This document shows positions 22,566-34,018 of a stretch of DNA of 64,000 nucleotides, piece by piece; positions within the stretch are counted from its first letter, which is position 1, and each line of letters opens with the position of its first letter. The notes beneath the pieces were generated by a model that was not told the origin of the DNA, made no database searches, and saw only the letters and a list, made by a program, of their open reading frames with translations. This stretch comes from Gonatopus flavifemur (lineage: Eukaryota; Arthropoda; Insecta; Hymenoptera; Dryinidae): the NCBI GenBank assembly GCA_018340375.1, contig JAFFJZ010000002.1:47450001-47514000 (forward strand), read 5' to 3'. A program made the position numbers and the translations under genes.

Positions 22566-24042
22566 CAGGGGCGTCTTTACGTTTTCGCCGCCCAGGGGCT
22601 GATAATATTTCGCCGCCCCCAACCTGAGCTGAATTAATATTTTCAATCATTCTCTCAGGTATATTCATGTTATTTGGAAACTATGTCATATAACTCAAAA
22701 CAATATATCATTTAATAAAACTTTGACACACTCAACAGGATTAAACATTTAGCATTATAAACTATTGGTAACCTATTATACATTTCCTTAATCGAAAAAA
22801 ATATCGGAATTATTGAATAAACTTATCCGTCTGATCAGAAACTTTTATATAAGTGTATAGGATCAACGAGGTACCGGAATTAAAGCTCTAGAGGTGCCAA
22901 GATCGAATAGTGATTTTGAATAAAAATTTCAGAATTTTTCCTCAAATCTGAGAGTATTTCTTAAAATTTGAGAATATTTCTGAAGTTTGTAATAAAGATA
23001 AAACGGTCAATATTTCTGTTGAATTTTACTTGAAAATGGATGACAGATTCTGAATACCTAACAAAGAATAGAAAGAAAATATGAACTTTGCAAAAGTCGC
23101 ACATTAAATTTTACAAATTGTATTTCAGGGAAATTCCAGGAAAATCTTCCCGTTGGAAAGATTATAATGATATGTTTGCCGATGAAAAGGGAAATGCGAA
23201 CTTGTGAAAAAGGTTAAATTGCTACCTGGAGAAATTTGTTTGAATCAAATAAAAAATACATAATGAAAATTCATTCATTTAAAAAAAAATTTCATCAATT
23301 CAAAAAACTTTGACAGCAGATTGATACGTGAATTATTTCCGTGAATTTCCGTTGCATAGCAATTCATAAGAAAATGTTCTTATTATGAAACACTATGGAT
23401 TTTGCAACAGGATATTCATAAGTAAACCATGAAGTCCTATGAATTTCTGTTTATGATTCATCATGTATCCCCATGAACATACATTCATGAGCAGAAATTC
23501 ATAGGACTCCGTGGTTGACTTATGAATATCGTGTTGCAAAATCCATAGTGTTTCATAATAAGAACATTTTCTTATGAATTGCTATGACACTTGAACCAGG
23601 GTAAGGAATAGAACAGTTCAAACAACCATACACGGCGGTTTGATGAGTTCATGCACAAATCGTGTTCGAATGTATCCAACTTCCGTACATACACTTTAAA
23701 TTCCAATGTTTTATTTTGATACACTCAGAGTTTGAAGCCTGTAGCCGCTTTTAAAACGCTTCAGAGCATGTGAATATATCCATAAAATGGATTACATGTT
23801 CAATTATCAAATACTTAATCTGAGTTATCAACACATTTGTATATTTTTAAGTGTTTAACAAGTGAGTAAATGATTTAAATACTGTGAATATATTAACATA
23901 AAATACTTGAATTCACATTCTCCGCTCCCTTTGTGCTCGAACGCATTTGATAACTGGAAAAAAACTTCTATAATTCTGCCGCCCCCTGAAATTTGCCGCT
24001 CTGGGCTATAGACCCTTGAGCCACCCCCCAAAGACGTCCCTG
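22566..24042. mobile_element. hAT-like non-autonomous element with 8-base target duplication
   Basis: Termini CAGGGGCGTCTTTAC and CAAAGACGTCCCTG are inverted repeats (14 positions, two mismatches), followed by GCCGCCC-type subterminal motifs at both ends. The flanks carry agtatata at 22558-22565 and again at 24043-24050, an 8-base target duplication typical of hAT elements, which often begin CAGGG/CAGTG. There is no transposase. A second foldback (23355-23586) sits inside. It lies directly downstream of Hsp70-3. Confidence 0.8.
23355..23586. mobile_element. Foldback MITE nested in the hAT-like element
   Basis: Arms of about 95 bases (catagcaattcataagaaaa to cctatgaatttctg and their complement) with few mismatches and a short loop. 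No coding capacity. Confidence 0.8.
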
Positions 24043-24112
24043 AGTATATAAGAGTAGGAATGGAGAAAAGGGAGTTGGATTGAAGACACTTGATTAAAAA
24101 ACAAAAAAATTA

Positions 24113-24118
24113 TTTATT
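24113..24118 (-). terminator. Polyadenylation signal of Hsp70-3
   Basis: AATAAA on the minus strand about 215 bases past the stop. Confidence 0.6.
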
Positions 24119-24333
24119 CTGATTTTAACATGTTTTATCACAGTTTTTTGTACATATTCGTACATGTATAATACTGATGAATGAGTCATTTGGCAGTATG
24201 AATGAATAAAACTCAACATGATTTGTGGTATAATACAATGACTCGAAGGAACAATGATACACAATTTGAAAATGATTTGAAAATTTGAATCTAGATGAAA
24301 TGAAATTGATTAATTATTGAAAGATGAGGGATT

Positions 24334-26256
24334 TTAATCCACTTCTTCCACGGTTGGTCCAGAGGAATGGTTATTTCCAGCTTGTCTGAACTGACTGCCG
24401 CAATCCTGTGCTCCAGCATCTCCTCCTTGATGGATCTTGGTCATTATGGGTGAACACTGTCTTTGAATTTCTTCCAATTTGTGTTTGTATTCCTCCGTCT
24501 CCGCGAGGGTGTTATTGTCCAGCCAACGAATGGTATCTTCGCAGAGCTGATTGACACTGCTCTTGTCGGAATCCGATAGTCTGGATCCACAATCCTGGAC
24601 AGCTTGCTTGACGGTGAAGATGTAACTCTCGAGCTGATTTCGAGCAGCGATCTTCTCTCGTTGTTCCTTATCCTGCTCACGGTATCTTTCAGCTTCGGCC
24701 AACATTCTGTCGATCTCCTCCCGGCTCAGGCGGCCTTTATCGTTGGTGATTCTGATATTGTTGCTACGACCACTGGCAGTGTCCTTGGCGGTGACATGGA
24801 GGATACCATTGGCATCCATATCGAAGGTGACTTCGATTTTCGGTACACCGCGTGGGGCCGGAGCAATGCCGCTGAGCTCGAATCTGCCGAGCAGGTTGTT
24901 GTCCTTGGTCATAGCGCGTTCGCCCTCGTATACCTGAATGGTGACACCGGGTTGATTGTCCGAGTACGTGGTGAACGTCTGAGTCTGCTTGCAAGGAATG
25001 CGAGCGTTTCGTTCGATGATGTTGGTCATGACGCCACCGGCAGTTTCTATGCCCAGAGACAGAGGAGCGACGTCGACCAGCAGTACGTCTTGCAGGGTGG
25101 AATTTTTGTCTCCTTCTCCGGTCAGGATAGCAGCTTGCACGGCGGCTCCGTAGGCGACCGCTTCGTCGGGATTGATGGAGAGGTTTAGTTGTTTGCCATT
25201 GAAGAAATTCTGCAACATGTTCTGGATCTTTGGAATTCTAGTAGATCCGCCGACCAGAACCACGTCGTGAATGGAACCCTTGTCCATTTTAGCATCCTTG
25301 AGAGCCTTCTCCACAGGTTCCAAGGTAGCCCTGAAGAGATCCGCGCAGAGTTCCTCGAAGCGCGCTCTCGAGATTTTGGTGTAGAAATCTATGCCCTCGT
25401 AAAGAGCGTCGATCTCTATGCTGGCCTCCGTACTGGATGACAACGTACGTTTGGCTCTCTCAGCTGCAGTTCTCAATCGACGTAAAGACCTTGGATTGTT
25501 CTTCAAATTCTTCCTGTATTTCCTTTCAAATTCTTTGCACAGATGGTCCACCAGCCTGGAGTCAAAGTCCTCTCCACCGAGATGAGTGTCACCCGCCGTT
25601 GCTTTGACCTCGAATAGCGAACCTTCGTCTATGCTCAGGATGGAAACGTCGAAGGTACCGCCACCCAAGTCAAAGATAAGTACATTCCTCTCACCTTTCA
25701 AGTTCTTGTCCAATCCGTATGCCAAGGCCGCAGCGGTTGGTTCATTGATGATCCTTAATACGTTCAAACCGGCAATCGCTCCCGCGTCTTTAGTCGCTTG
25801 ACGTTGCGAATCGTTGAAATACGCCGGTACCGTGACGACAGCGTCCTTAACCTTTTGACCTAGATACGCTTCCGCGGTTTCCTTCATCTTCGTCAAAACC
25901 ATCGAACTGATCTCCTCCGGATTGAACCTCTTTCTCTCCCCGCGGAATTCTACCTCGATCTTAGGTTTTCCTGCCTCGTTGACGACTTTGAACGGCCAAT
26001 GTTTGATGTCGTTCTGTATTTTTGGATCATCAAATTTGCGACCGATCAACCTTTTCGCGTCGAACACTGTATTCGCAGGGTTCATCGCGACTTGGTTTTT
26101 GGCGGCATCTCCGATGAGACGTTCCGTGTCCGTGAAGGCAACGTAACTTGGTGTTGTTCTGTTTCCTTGATCATTAGCGATGATCTCTACTTTTCCTTGT
26201 TGCCACACTCCCACGCAAGAGTAGGTTGTTCCCAAATCAATTCCTACTGCAACCAT
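24334..26256 (-). CDS. Inducible-type cytosolic Hsp70 (Hsp70-3), intronless
   Basis: A 640-residue Hsp70 whose protein is identical to Hsp70-4. The N-terminal phosphate loop [28 protein letters not shown] near 195, [11 protein letters not shown] near 335, the linker DVLLVDV and the tail GPTVEEVD are all present, with no truncation or substitution in these motifs. It has no intron and no GGMP repeats, so it is the stress-induced cytosolic type. It is transcribed away from Hsp70-4, with about 3.35 kb between the two ATGs. The antisense strand has a long open frame (24604-25188), a known side effect of Hsp70 codon use, not a gene. Confidence 0.97.
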   Translation of the reverse strand: MVAVGIDLGTTYSCVGVWQQGKVEIIANDQGNRTTPSYVAFTDTERLIGDAAKNQVAMNPANTVFDAKRLIGRKFDDPKIQNDIKHWPFKVVNEAGKPKIEVEFRGERKRFNPEEISSMVLTKMKETAEAYLGQKVKDAVVTVPAYFNDSQRQATKDAGAIAGLNVLRIINEPTAAALAYGLDKNLKGERNVLIFDLGGGTFDVSILSIDEGSLFEVKATAGDTHLGGEDFDSRLVDHLCKEFERKYRKNLKNNPRSLRRLRTAAERAKRTLSSSTEASIEIDALYEGIDFYTKISRARFEELCADLFRATLEPVEKALKDAKMDKGSIHDVVLVGGSTRIPKIQNMLQNFFNGKQLNLSINPDEAVAYGAAVQAAILTGEGDKNSTLQDVLLVDVAPLSLGIETAGGVMTNIIERNARIPCKQTQTFTTYSDNQPGVTIQVYEGERAMTKDNNLLGRFELSGIAPAPRGVPKIEVTFDMDANGILHVTAKDTASGRSNNIRITNDKGRLSREEIDRMLAEAERYREQDKEQREKIAARNQLESYIFTVKQAVQDCGSRLSDSDKSSVNQLCEDTIRWLDNNTLAETEEYKHKLEEIQRQCSPIMTKIHQGGDAGAQDCGSQFRQAGNNHSSGPTVEEVD

Positions 26257-26394
26257 TTTTGTTTATTTTGTTGTTACACTTGTCACTTTTAAATTCACTC
26301 GATACACGTGTGATTGTTCGCTTGTGTTTGTAAACACGACTCTACGAGTCAACTCCTTCTATCGACTTGTTATGTTTCGCTTGTGATTCAATAC

Positions 26395-26492
26395 TGAAGC
26401 TCTCTGATTCGCCCGCTCGTTCTTATACCTTACTCGCTATTCGTGCATCCACTGGAAAGTTCTCGAATCATGTGTTCGAGAAAGTGCTCGAT
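26395..26492 (-). promoter_or_regulatory. Hsp70-3 proximal promoter (Inr, TATA, HSEs)
   Basis: Initiator TTCAGTA with its A at 26395, TATAAG at 26427-26422, perfect HSE GAAagTTCtcGAA at 26455-26467, and a second TTCgaGAA block with degenerate following units at 26475-26492. The leader is about 139 bases. Confidence 0.9.
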
Positions 26493-26685
26493 CTGTCAAG
26501 AGTATTTTCAAGAGACACCATCTTGTGTTTTTTTTTCTTCTATATTCGTCTCACATTGTGACAGCTGATAATATTTGTCTCCTTTTTTCTGAATTCACAG
26601 ATCTCTAGTGAAGAAATTTCCAAAATTATGTATAATTTATATATAATTGAATCTGGTTTATATATAAATTATTTGTGCACCGACT

Positions 26686-26720
26686 GAAAAGTTCTCGAAC
26701 CATCTGTTCGAGAAAGTCCT
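26686..26720 (-). promoter_or_regulatory. Hsp70-3 distal HSE block (copy of the proximal one)
   Basis: gtgcaccgactgaaaagttc... followed by TTCtcGAA and TTCgaGAA repeats the proximal block (gtgcatccactggaaagttc...) about 230 bases upstream. The two are separated by an AT-rich dispersed repeat (26618-26672). One spacer base is added before the first TTC, so the first GAA is out of phase. Confidence 0.75.
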
Positions 26721-27055
26721 CGGTCACTTTGTTTATTTGTACATTTTTTTTGTATCTGTTCTTCAATAATATTCCATTAGTGTCTCATTTTTTCTAACTC
26801 GTAGCTGAAATATTCGATGAATCGTTTTCGTGAAAAAATTCATACCATCCAGATTAACCTCCACGTTCCTCTATTCTTCCATCTGTGAGAACGTATCAAT
26901 GTTTCCCTTCGATTTTTTCAGCAAAAACAACCGATTTTTAACATCCTACCAATAATCGACTATTCGTGAAAGGTCTTTCAATTATTCATCCTAATTCTCT
27001 ATTTATTTGGTTTGTACATGCGGGTTTGACCTCCACATTTTTGTATATCTTCCGT

Positions 27056-28810
27056 TGAGCATTTTTCTACAGGTTTCCAAACATTCCTAGGAAGTTGAAC
27101 ATGTTCAGAAACAATTATAAAATCCATATCCATATGAAAGTGCAATAGTGTTTTGTCTAATATTGTCATCACAGTGTTTTCAACTATGGGTATATAAATT
27201 CCCATTTTTTCCATTACATGACACGTCACTACGCATCTGCTTGTTACATAATTGTCGATTGTCGTTTCATTCAGAAACAAAAACTCGGGAGTAGATATGT
27301 ACCCCTATAATAAAGGGATTTGAGAACTAAAGTATGCAAGAATACAGATTTTGAGAATTAGGAATATTTAAAAAGAAAAATATTTGACATCAGATTTGTT
27401 TTGAAATGGAGATATTTTACAATGCACAAACTTTGAAACACAGATGTATCAATATATAGTTATTCTGGAATAAAAGTTACAACAGCAGAGACATTGAAGG
27501 ATATAGAAATAAGAATTCGAGTTTTTGTATCGCCCATGACTACATCAACTCTTCTTTGTCCTCAACCAAGGAAAAAAAATACATTTCCTATCCCGATTGG
27601 AAATAATTTACAAGTCGATGTAAATATTATTACTTTCAGCACAGAAATTTGGCAAGTCTCAATGCATTTTCTTCATGTCACGCATGGTAAATTCATGAAA
27701 GATTGTGAATTTCGATTATTGTACAAGGAATTTGCAGGAAATTATTTTCATATTGCGGGAAAATAATGATCGAATTGCACACTATGAATAATTCAGTTTC
27801 CACACAGAAATCAATATTCGAGGGGAGAAATTGAAAAAATTATACACGGAGAAAATTTTGTAGTATACATTGCATAAAAACTGTGTTTAATATTACTATG
27901 TTTTTGTAAAGTTGGACCATACTGACATTACGAGGAATATTGCCATGATAATGATGTAAATTACGATAGATTATAGTAAAATTGGAAACAAAACAAAGAA
28001 AGGTTACAATGTCTCAATCGTAAAAAGGGATGCATGCAAAGCATTTCTGAATAAACGTTCAGTGATTTTAGTCAGAGTGTCAGTATAGTCCAGCGTTACA
28101 AAATAATTGTAGTAATCTATACTACAAAATTCTCTCCGTGTATATAATTTGTATGTAATTCAATACAGTATATATATAATTTATGTATAATTATATATAG
28201 TTTTGAAAGTTGTTCCATTCGGCTAAAGATGTGAAAGAGAAACAAACTGATCTGTCGAATTTCCCGCCAACCAGAATTCCCTAGAAACTTCGAATCGAAT
28301 GGTCGAGAACGGATAATGGTCATTGGCTATTTTTGATGACCTTGACATCCTAAAAAAATTTTTGAATTCTTTTTCTTCAATTTGCTAATACGATTTGGCT
28401 GCTAATATATAGTGGATTAAGGAAAGGATCATGCAAACCAATCATATTTAATAATTTGGTATAAAAATATCCTTACAGCGGTCACAGCGGCATTATCATC
28501 GGAAAAAATGCACAGAAATGCCTATGGAATTATGATAAGAGGTGAAAAGACGGAAAGAGTAGTCATAGGATAAAAGTTATACAAAAAAATTACGATGAAG
28601 ATGACAATTTAATAAAATAATCTGTGTGGAAGAATTGTCCGAATCCATGAATGATGATGTAAAGAAACTTATATATAACCCAGATTGAATTATGGATCAA
28701 TTATGAATGATTTTGAGAATTTTTTCACTAGCGCCCTGTGAATTCAGAGAGAAGGAAGGCATTATCAGCTGTCATAATGTGGAACAAATACAAGGAGAAA
28801 AAACAAAAGA
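27056..28810. other. Non-palindromic spacer between the Hsp70 arms
   Basis: About 1.75 kb without a gene. It holds a MITE (27845-28140), an AT-rich repeat (28136-28221) and, on the right side only, a diverged third copy of the promoter module (28668-28810). Confidence 0.6.
27845..28140. mobile_element. TA-flanked MITE (CACGGAGAAAATTTTGTAGT)
   Basis: 296 bases. The left end cacggagaaaattttgtagt and the right end actacaaaattctctccgtg are inverted, and TATA lies on both sides. It sits near the centre of the Hsp70 palindrome. Confidence 0.75.
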
Positions 28811-29151
28811 ACGGAAGATATACAAAAATGTGGAGGTAAAACCCGCATGTACAAACCAAATAAATGGAGAACTCGGATGAATAATTAAAGGACCTTTCAC
28901 GAATTGCCGATTATTGTTAGGATGTTAAAAATCGGTTGTTTTTACTGAAAAAATCGAAGGGAAACATTGATACGTTCTCACAGGTGGAAGAATAGAGGGA
29001 CGTAGAGGTTAATCTGGATGGTATGAATTTTTTCACGAAAACGATTTATTGAATATTTCAGCCACGAGTTAGGAAAAATGAGACACTAATGGAATATTAT
29101 TGAAAAACGGATACAAAAAAAATGTACAAATAAACAAAGTGACCGAGGACT

Positions 29152-29180
29152 TTCTCGAACAGATGGTTCGAGAACTTTTC
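29152..29180 (+). promoter_or_regulatory. Hsp70-4 distal HSE block
   Basis: TTCtcGAA at 29152-29159 and TTCgaGAA at 29167-29174, the mirror image of the distal block of Hsp70-3, with no difference seen. Confidence 0.75.
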
Positions 29181-29373
29181 AGTCGGTGCACAAATAATTT
29201 ATATATAAACCAGATTCAATTATATATAAATTATACATAATTTTGGAAATTTCTTCACTAGAGATCTGTGAATTCAGAAAAAAGGAGACAAATATTATCA
29301 GCTGTCACAATGTGAGACGAATATAGAAGAAAAAAAAACACAAGATGGTGTCTCTTGAAAATACTCTTGACAG

Positions 29374-29471
29374 ATCGAGCACTTTCTCGAACACATGATT
29401 CGAGAACTTTCCAGTGGATGCACGAATAGCGAGTAAGGTATAAGAACGAGCGGGCGAATCAGAGAGCTTCA
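29374..29471 (+). promoter_or_regulatory. Hsp70-4 proximal promoter (HSEs, TATA, Inr)
   Basis: HSE at 29399-29411 (TTCgaGAActTTC form), degenerate HSE at 29374-29391, TATAAG at 29439-29444, and CAGT with its A at 29471. Confidence 0.9.
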
Positions 29472-29609
29472 GTATTGAATCACAAGCGAAACATAACAAG
29501 TCGATAGAAGGAGTTGACTCGTAGAGTCGTGTTTACAAACACAAGCGAACAATCACACGTGTATCGAGTGAATTTAAAAGTGACAAGTGTAACAACAAAA
29601 TAAACAAAA

Positions 29610-31532
29610 ATGGTTGCAGTAGGAATTGATTTGGGAACAACCTACTCTTGCGTGGGAGTGTGGCAACAAGGAAAAGTAGAGATCATCGCTAATGATCAAG
29701 GAAACAGAACAACACCAAGTTACGTTGCCTTCACGGACACGGAACGTCTCATCGGAGATGCCGCCAAAAACCAAGTCGCGATGAACCCTGCGAATACAGT
29801 GTTCGACGCGAAAAGGTTGATCGGTCGCAAATTTGATGATCCAAAAATACAGAACGACATCAAACATTGGCCGTTCAAAGTCGTCAACGAGGCAGGAAAA
29901 CCTAAGATCGAGGTAGAATTCCGCGGGGAGAGAAAGAGGTTCAATCCGGAGGAGATCAGTTCGATGGTTTTGACGAAGATGAAGGAAACCGCGGAAGCGT
30001 ATCTAGGTCAAAAGGTTAAGGACGCTGTCGTCACGGTACCGGCGTATTTCAACGATTCGCAACGTCAAGCGACTAAAGACGCGGGAGCGATTGCCGGTTT
30101 GAACGTATTAAGGATCATCAATGAACCAACCGCTGCGGCCTTGGCATACGGATTGGACAAGAACTTGAAAGGTGAGAGGAATGTACTTATCTTTGACTTG
30201 GGTGGCGGTACCTTCGACGTTTCCATCCTGAGCATAGACGAAGGTTCGCTATTCGAGGTCAAAGCAACGGCGGGTGACACTCATCTCGGTGGAGAGGACT
30301 TTGACTCCAGGCTGGTGGACCATCTGTGCAAAGAATTTGAAAGGAAATACAGGAAGAATTTGAAGAACAATCCAAGGTCTTTACGTCGATTGAGAACTGC
30401 AGCTGAGAGAGCCAAACGTACGTTGTCATCCAGTACGGAGGCCAGCATAGAGATCGACGCTCTTTACGAGGGCATAGATTTCTACACCAAAATCTCGAGA
30501 GCGCGCTTCGAGGAACTCTGCGCGGATCTCTTCAGGGCTACCTTGGAACCTGTGGAGAAGGCTCTCAAGGATGCTAAAATGGACAAGGGTTCCATTCACG
30601 ACGTGGTTCTGGTCGGCGGATCTACTAGAATTCCAAAGATCCAGAACATGTTGCAGAATTTCTTCAATGGCAAACAACTAAACCTCTCCATCAATCCCGA
30701 CGAAGCGGTCGCCTACGGAGCCGCCGTGCAAGCTGCTATCCTGACCGGAGAAGGAGACAAAAATTCCACCCTGCAAGACGTACTGCTGGTCGACGTCGCT
30801 CCTCTGTCTCTGGGCATAGAAACTGCCGGTGGCGTCATGACCAACATCATCGAACGAAACGCTCGCATTCCTTGCAAGCAGACTCAGACGTTCACCACGT
30901 ACTCGGACAATCAACCCGGTGTCACCATTCAGGTATACGAGGGCGAACGCGCTATGACCAAGGACAACAACCTGCTCGGCAGATTCGAGCTCAGCGGCAT
31001 TGCTCCGGCCCCACGCGGTGTACCGAAAATCGAAGTCACCTTCGATATGGATGCCAATGGTATCCTCCATGTCACCGCCAAGGACACTGCCAGTGGTCGT
31101 AGCAACAATATCAGAATCACCAACGATAAAGGCCGCCTGAGCCGGGAGGAGATCGACAGAATGTTGGCCGAAGCTGAAAGATACCGTGAGCAGGATAAGG
31201 AACAACGAGAGAAGATCGCTGCTCGAAATCAGCTCGAGAGTTACATCTTCACCGTCAAGCAAGCTGTCCAGGATTGTGGATCCAGACTATCGGATTCCGA
31301 CAAGAGCAGTGTCAATCAGCTCTGCGAAGATACCATTCGTTGGCTGGACAATAACACCCTCGCGGAGACGGAGGAATACAAACACAAATTGGAAGAAATT
31401 CAAAGACAGTGTTCACCCATAATGACCAAGATCCATCAAGGAGGAGATGCTGGAGCACAGGATTGCGGCAGTCAGTTCAGACAAGCTGGAAATAACCATT
31501 CCTCTGGACCAACCGTGGAAGAAGTGGATTAA
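29610..31532 (+). CDS. Inducible-type cytosolic Hsp70 (Hsp70-4), intronless
   Basis: A 640-residue Hsp70 identical in protein to Hsp70-3, with the same three ATPase signatures, linker and EEVD tail. The coding match has no insertion or deletion: both start and stop coordinates sum to 55866 with those of Hsp70-3. The 3' UTR is unrelated to that of Hsp70-3 and carries its own polyadenylation signal, so the two genes can be told apart only by their 3' UTRs. An assembly artefact is unlikely because the spacer and both outer flanks differ, but long reads across 24.3-31.6 kb would settle it. Confidence 0.97.
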   Translation: MVAVGIDLGTTYSCVGVWQQGKVEIIANDQGNRTTPSYVAFTDTERLIGDAAKNQVAMNPANTVFDAKRLIGRKFDDPKIQNDIKHWPFKVVNEAGKPKIEVEFRGERKRFNPEEISSMVLTKMKETAEAYLGQKVKDAVVTVPAYFNDSQRQATKDAGAIAGLNVLRIINEPTAAALAYGLDKNLKGERNVLIFDLGGGTFDVSILSIDEGSLFEVKATAGDTHLGGEDFDSRLVDHLCKEFERKYRKNLKNNPRSLRRLRTAAERAKRTLSSSTEASIEIDALYEGIDFYTKISRARFEELCADLFRATLEPVEKALKDAKMDKGSIHDVVLVGGSTRIPKIQNMLQNFFNGKQLNLSINPDEAVAYGAAVQAAILTGEGDKNSTLQDVLLVDVAPLSLGIETAGGVMTNIIERNARIPCKQTQTFTTYSDNQPGVTIQVYEGERAMTKDNNLLGRFELSGIAPAPRGVPKIEVTFDMDANGILHVTAKDTASGRSNNIRITNDKGRLSREEIDRMLAEAERYREQDKEQREKIAARNQLESYIFTVKQAVQDCGSRLSDSDKSSVNQLCEDTIRWLDNNTLAETEEYKHKLEEIQRQCSPIMTKIHQGGDAGAQDCGSQFRQAGNNHSSGPTVEEVD

Positions 31533-31745
31533 AGTTCCTAATTGTGTAAAAAACTTCGAATTTTAATGGTTTTTTTTTAAATTTTTTTTTCCAATCCGCT
31601 CTTTGTGTAAGATTTTTATTGCGAGACTGATTTAGATTTCAATTTTTGTACATCACATGTATTTATTTTCTGTAAATATCATATATTGTATATAATGGTA
31701 AAATGATATCGTGATGTGATTGCAAAGACTGTAAAATAGTTTGTA

Positions 31746-31751
31746 AATAAA
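31746..31751 (+). terminator. Polyadenylation signal of Hsp70-4
   Basis: AATAAA about 215 bases past the stop, near the end of an AT-rich 3' UTR. Confidence 0.7.
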
Positions 31752-32529
31752 TATTTATTTTTTTTTCATAAAAATGTTGTAATCATTTTAAAATCCTTCT
31801 TCCATCCTTTCCGTATTCTTTCATGATTTATCACTATAATTCGATTTCCTATATTCATCTGAGTTAGAATTCAAGTAAATCAAAATACTTTTTTAATTAT
31901 TAATTTCACATTATCCTTATCCGCATTCATTTCAAATATTTTAAAGTCTGAATTTGTAATAAAGAATATGCTTGATAAAAAATTCACTCTTTATCTTTTC
32001 TCGTTTTACTTCGTCTTTCAAGCACAAATATTGGTCTCTATATCGAAAAATCGGTAGCATTATAATTTATTCGTTTCATGTGAAATTTGTTTCAATAAAA
32101 GGTGAACAATTTCAAGAGATTGATATCCAAAGTTATATACAGTAGACATGAAGAGAGAATATTGAATTTTCCAGAACAAGTGAAGCCTCAAATCCTCACT
32201 TCTCGCAAGGCTGCGCAATTTTTTTGAATCTCTCTCATTGTTTCATAAAAAGTTTTAATTCTTCTTGATATCGAAGAACATTTCTGATAAACAACATGAA
32301 TTAAAATATGTTGGAAGGATTCTATAGAATTTTTACTGATCAATTGAAAATTAAACAAAATTATAGTGTTTAATGGAATTCGAAACGGAATTTAGATGAT
32401 TCATAAAATTCTGCAACAGGAACTTGTTCATCATGTTAGTTTTAATACTAAGACTTGTAAATGTTGAATGAAGTATATGTCAAATGATAATATGTTGAAG
32501 TTTAGAAAACATTTTACATATATGAATGA
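31752..32529. other. Intergenic DNA
   Basis: AT-rich, no gene or clear repeat seen. Confidence 0.4.
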
Positions 32530-32872
32530 CCTCTCACACAACACTCGTTGTCTAAAAGATATCTTCAGAAATAATTAAGAACAATGCATGCAAGAAGTCT
32601 TATGCAACATGAATAAACATCTTTTAGAAGTCTCAAACTGTTCTTACTTCTAAAAGATATCTTCAAGAACGTTTTCATCAGAAACCTTTGAGAAGTTTCT
32701 GAAAGATATCTTTGAGAACATTCGAGAAGGTTTCTGAAAACGTTCTTGAAGATATCTTTTAGAAGTAAGAACAGTTGAAGACTTCTAAAAGATATCTATT
32801 CATGTTGCATAAGACTTCTCGCATTGTTATTAATTGTTTCTGAAGATATCTTTTAGACAAGTGCTGTGTGGG
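32530..32872. mobile_element. AAGATATCTT-family foldback carrying heat-shock elements
   Basis: A near-complete palindrome: the left end ctcacacaacac pairs with the right end gtgctgtgtggg, and the arms contain repeated aaaagatatcttc and gaacgttttc motifs. The central part has phased units TTT 32711, GAA 32716, TTC 32721, GAA 32726, TTT 32731, GAA 32736. Another TTCaaGAAcgTTt is at 32662-32674. No coding capacity. Confidence 0.75.
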
Positions 32873-34018
32873 TTCTTTTCTTTTATACATTTTTCCAATT
32901 CTTCAAACAGCAAACGGTCCTTCAAAGAATTGCCCAAGATTCCTTCCAGAATTTTTGCCTTCTTGAAGAATTTTTCAACGAACCCTTCACAGTTTGTTTT
33001 AAATGATTTCTAAATTTTATTCCTCGATATTTACAAAATATTCTTCATTTTCGTGAATATTCACAACATTTCACGCCTGTCAATTTGAAAGCACAGTGAC
33101 ATTCGAACATGTTGCGAAAAAAGTCATGTACGCAACGTAGAATTGAAATACAGAAATCCGACCAATTGAAATCGAGATATCAAACACGGACCATGCCAGT
33201 CCAGCCAATAAAAAAATTGTCAACTTGACGCATCACGCCATCCTCTGTCTTCTTTGAAATTCACCAAAGCGTTTGCTAAGTTTGCTTAGCTAAACCCTCA
33301 GACTGTGATAAAGTCGTGCAAGAAGTATGAAATGTAATATTCTATTCCGCAATAATATTGTAAAATTTTGTAAAAATAATTTATATTTCAATGGCTGCAA
33401 GGACAATTATATATGTATTTTAAATACAATTTGTTATTTTATAAGATACAATGTGAATCCATTTTCTATAGCCTTTTTTGGTTTGTTTTGATCTAATAAT
33501 TTTTATCGTCAGTCACATAATAGGTAATTTTTCACATTTTTTCATATTCATTATTAGATATTAACGATATATGCATGCATCATGTGGATTAAATAGATCT
33601 ACAAATTAAGTTTGTGAATACTCGGTTTAGGTTAATTTTTTTATGTACATCTTTCATTTCAATGCCAAATAATTATCCATGTGAAAACCCAGTTGTTTCC
33701 CTCAAAATCATTCAGTTGATTATTTTTTATCTACAACAAATCATTTTTCTTGAGTATGTAGATTATTCCTTCTGCTTAATTTTTGAAAATTGTTTTCTGT
33801 TCGTATTTGATTCTGCTTTTAGTACTCAAGAATGTGATTTTCCCTGTGAACATTGAAGCAAAGATGAAAATACAATAATGATATATTATGTAAAGTTGTT
33901 GCAATTTTCATATTTTTTTGGTATATTTTCCTCTGCGGAATCATAATCCTTACTTACTTAAAATTATGTTATCAATATCACATTTTTTATTTTTCTATTT
34001 ATATTCACTTTTCAGATA
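32873..34018. other. TMEM94 upstream region
   Basis: No independent gene seen. The acceptor ttcag at 34011-34015 just before the ATG means the TMEM94 leader is split, so its promoter and first exon should be in this region. I could not place them. Confidence 0.45.

Larger units (their letters stand above)
24330..27055. repeat. Left arm of the large Hsp70 inverted repeat
   Basis: Contains Hsp70-3 and its upstream region. Position x pairs with 55866 minus x in the right arm. The coding and proximal promoter parts I compared base by base are identical, differences begin near 26757, and similarity is lost beyond about 27055. At the other end it stops one base after the stop codon. Confidence 0.9.
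28811..31536. repeat. Right arm of the large Hsp70 inverted repeat
   Basis: Mirror of 24330-27055, containing Hsp70-4 and its upstream region. The match ends in the bases after the stop codon: left arm reads taaaatc and right arm taaagtt. Confidence 0.9.

Noticed and set aside
24604..25188. 194-codon open frame antisense to Hsp70-3 (mirror copy at 30678-31262)
   Set aside because: Long antisense frames are a known by-product of Hsp70 codon usage; no promoter or homology supports a gene.
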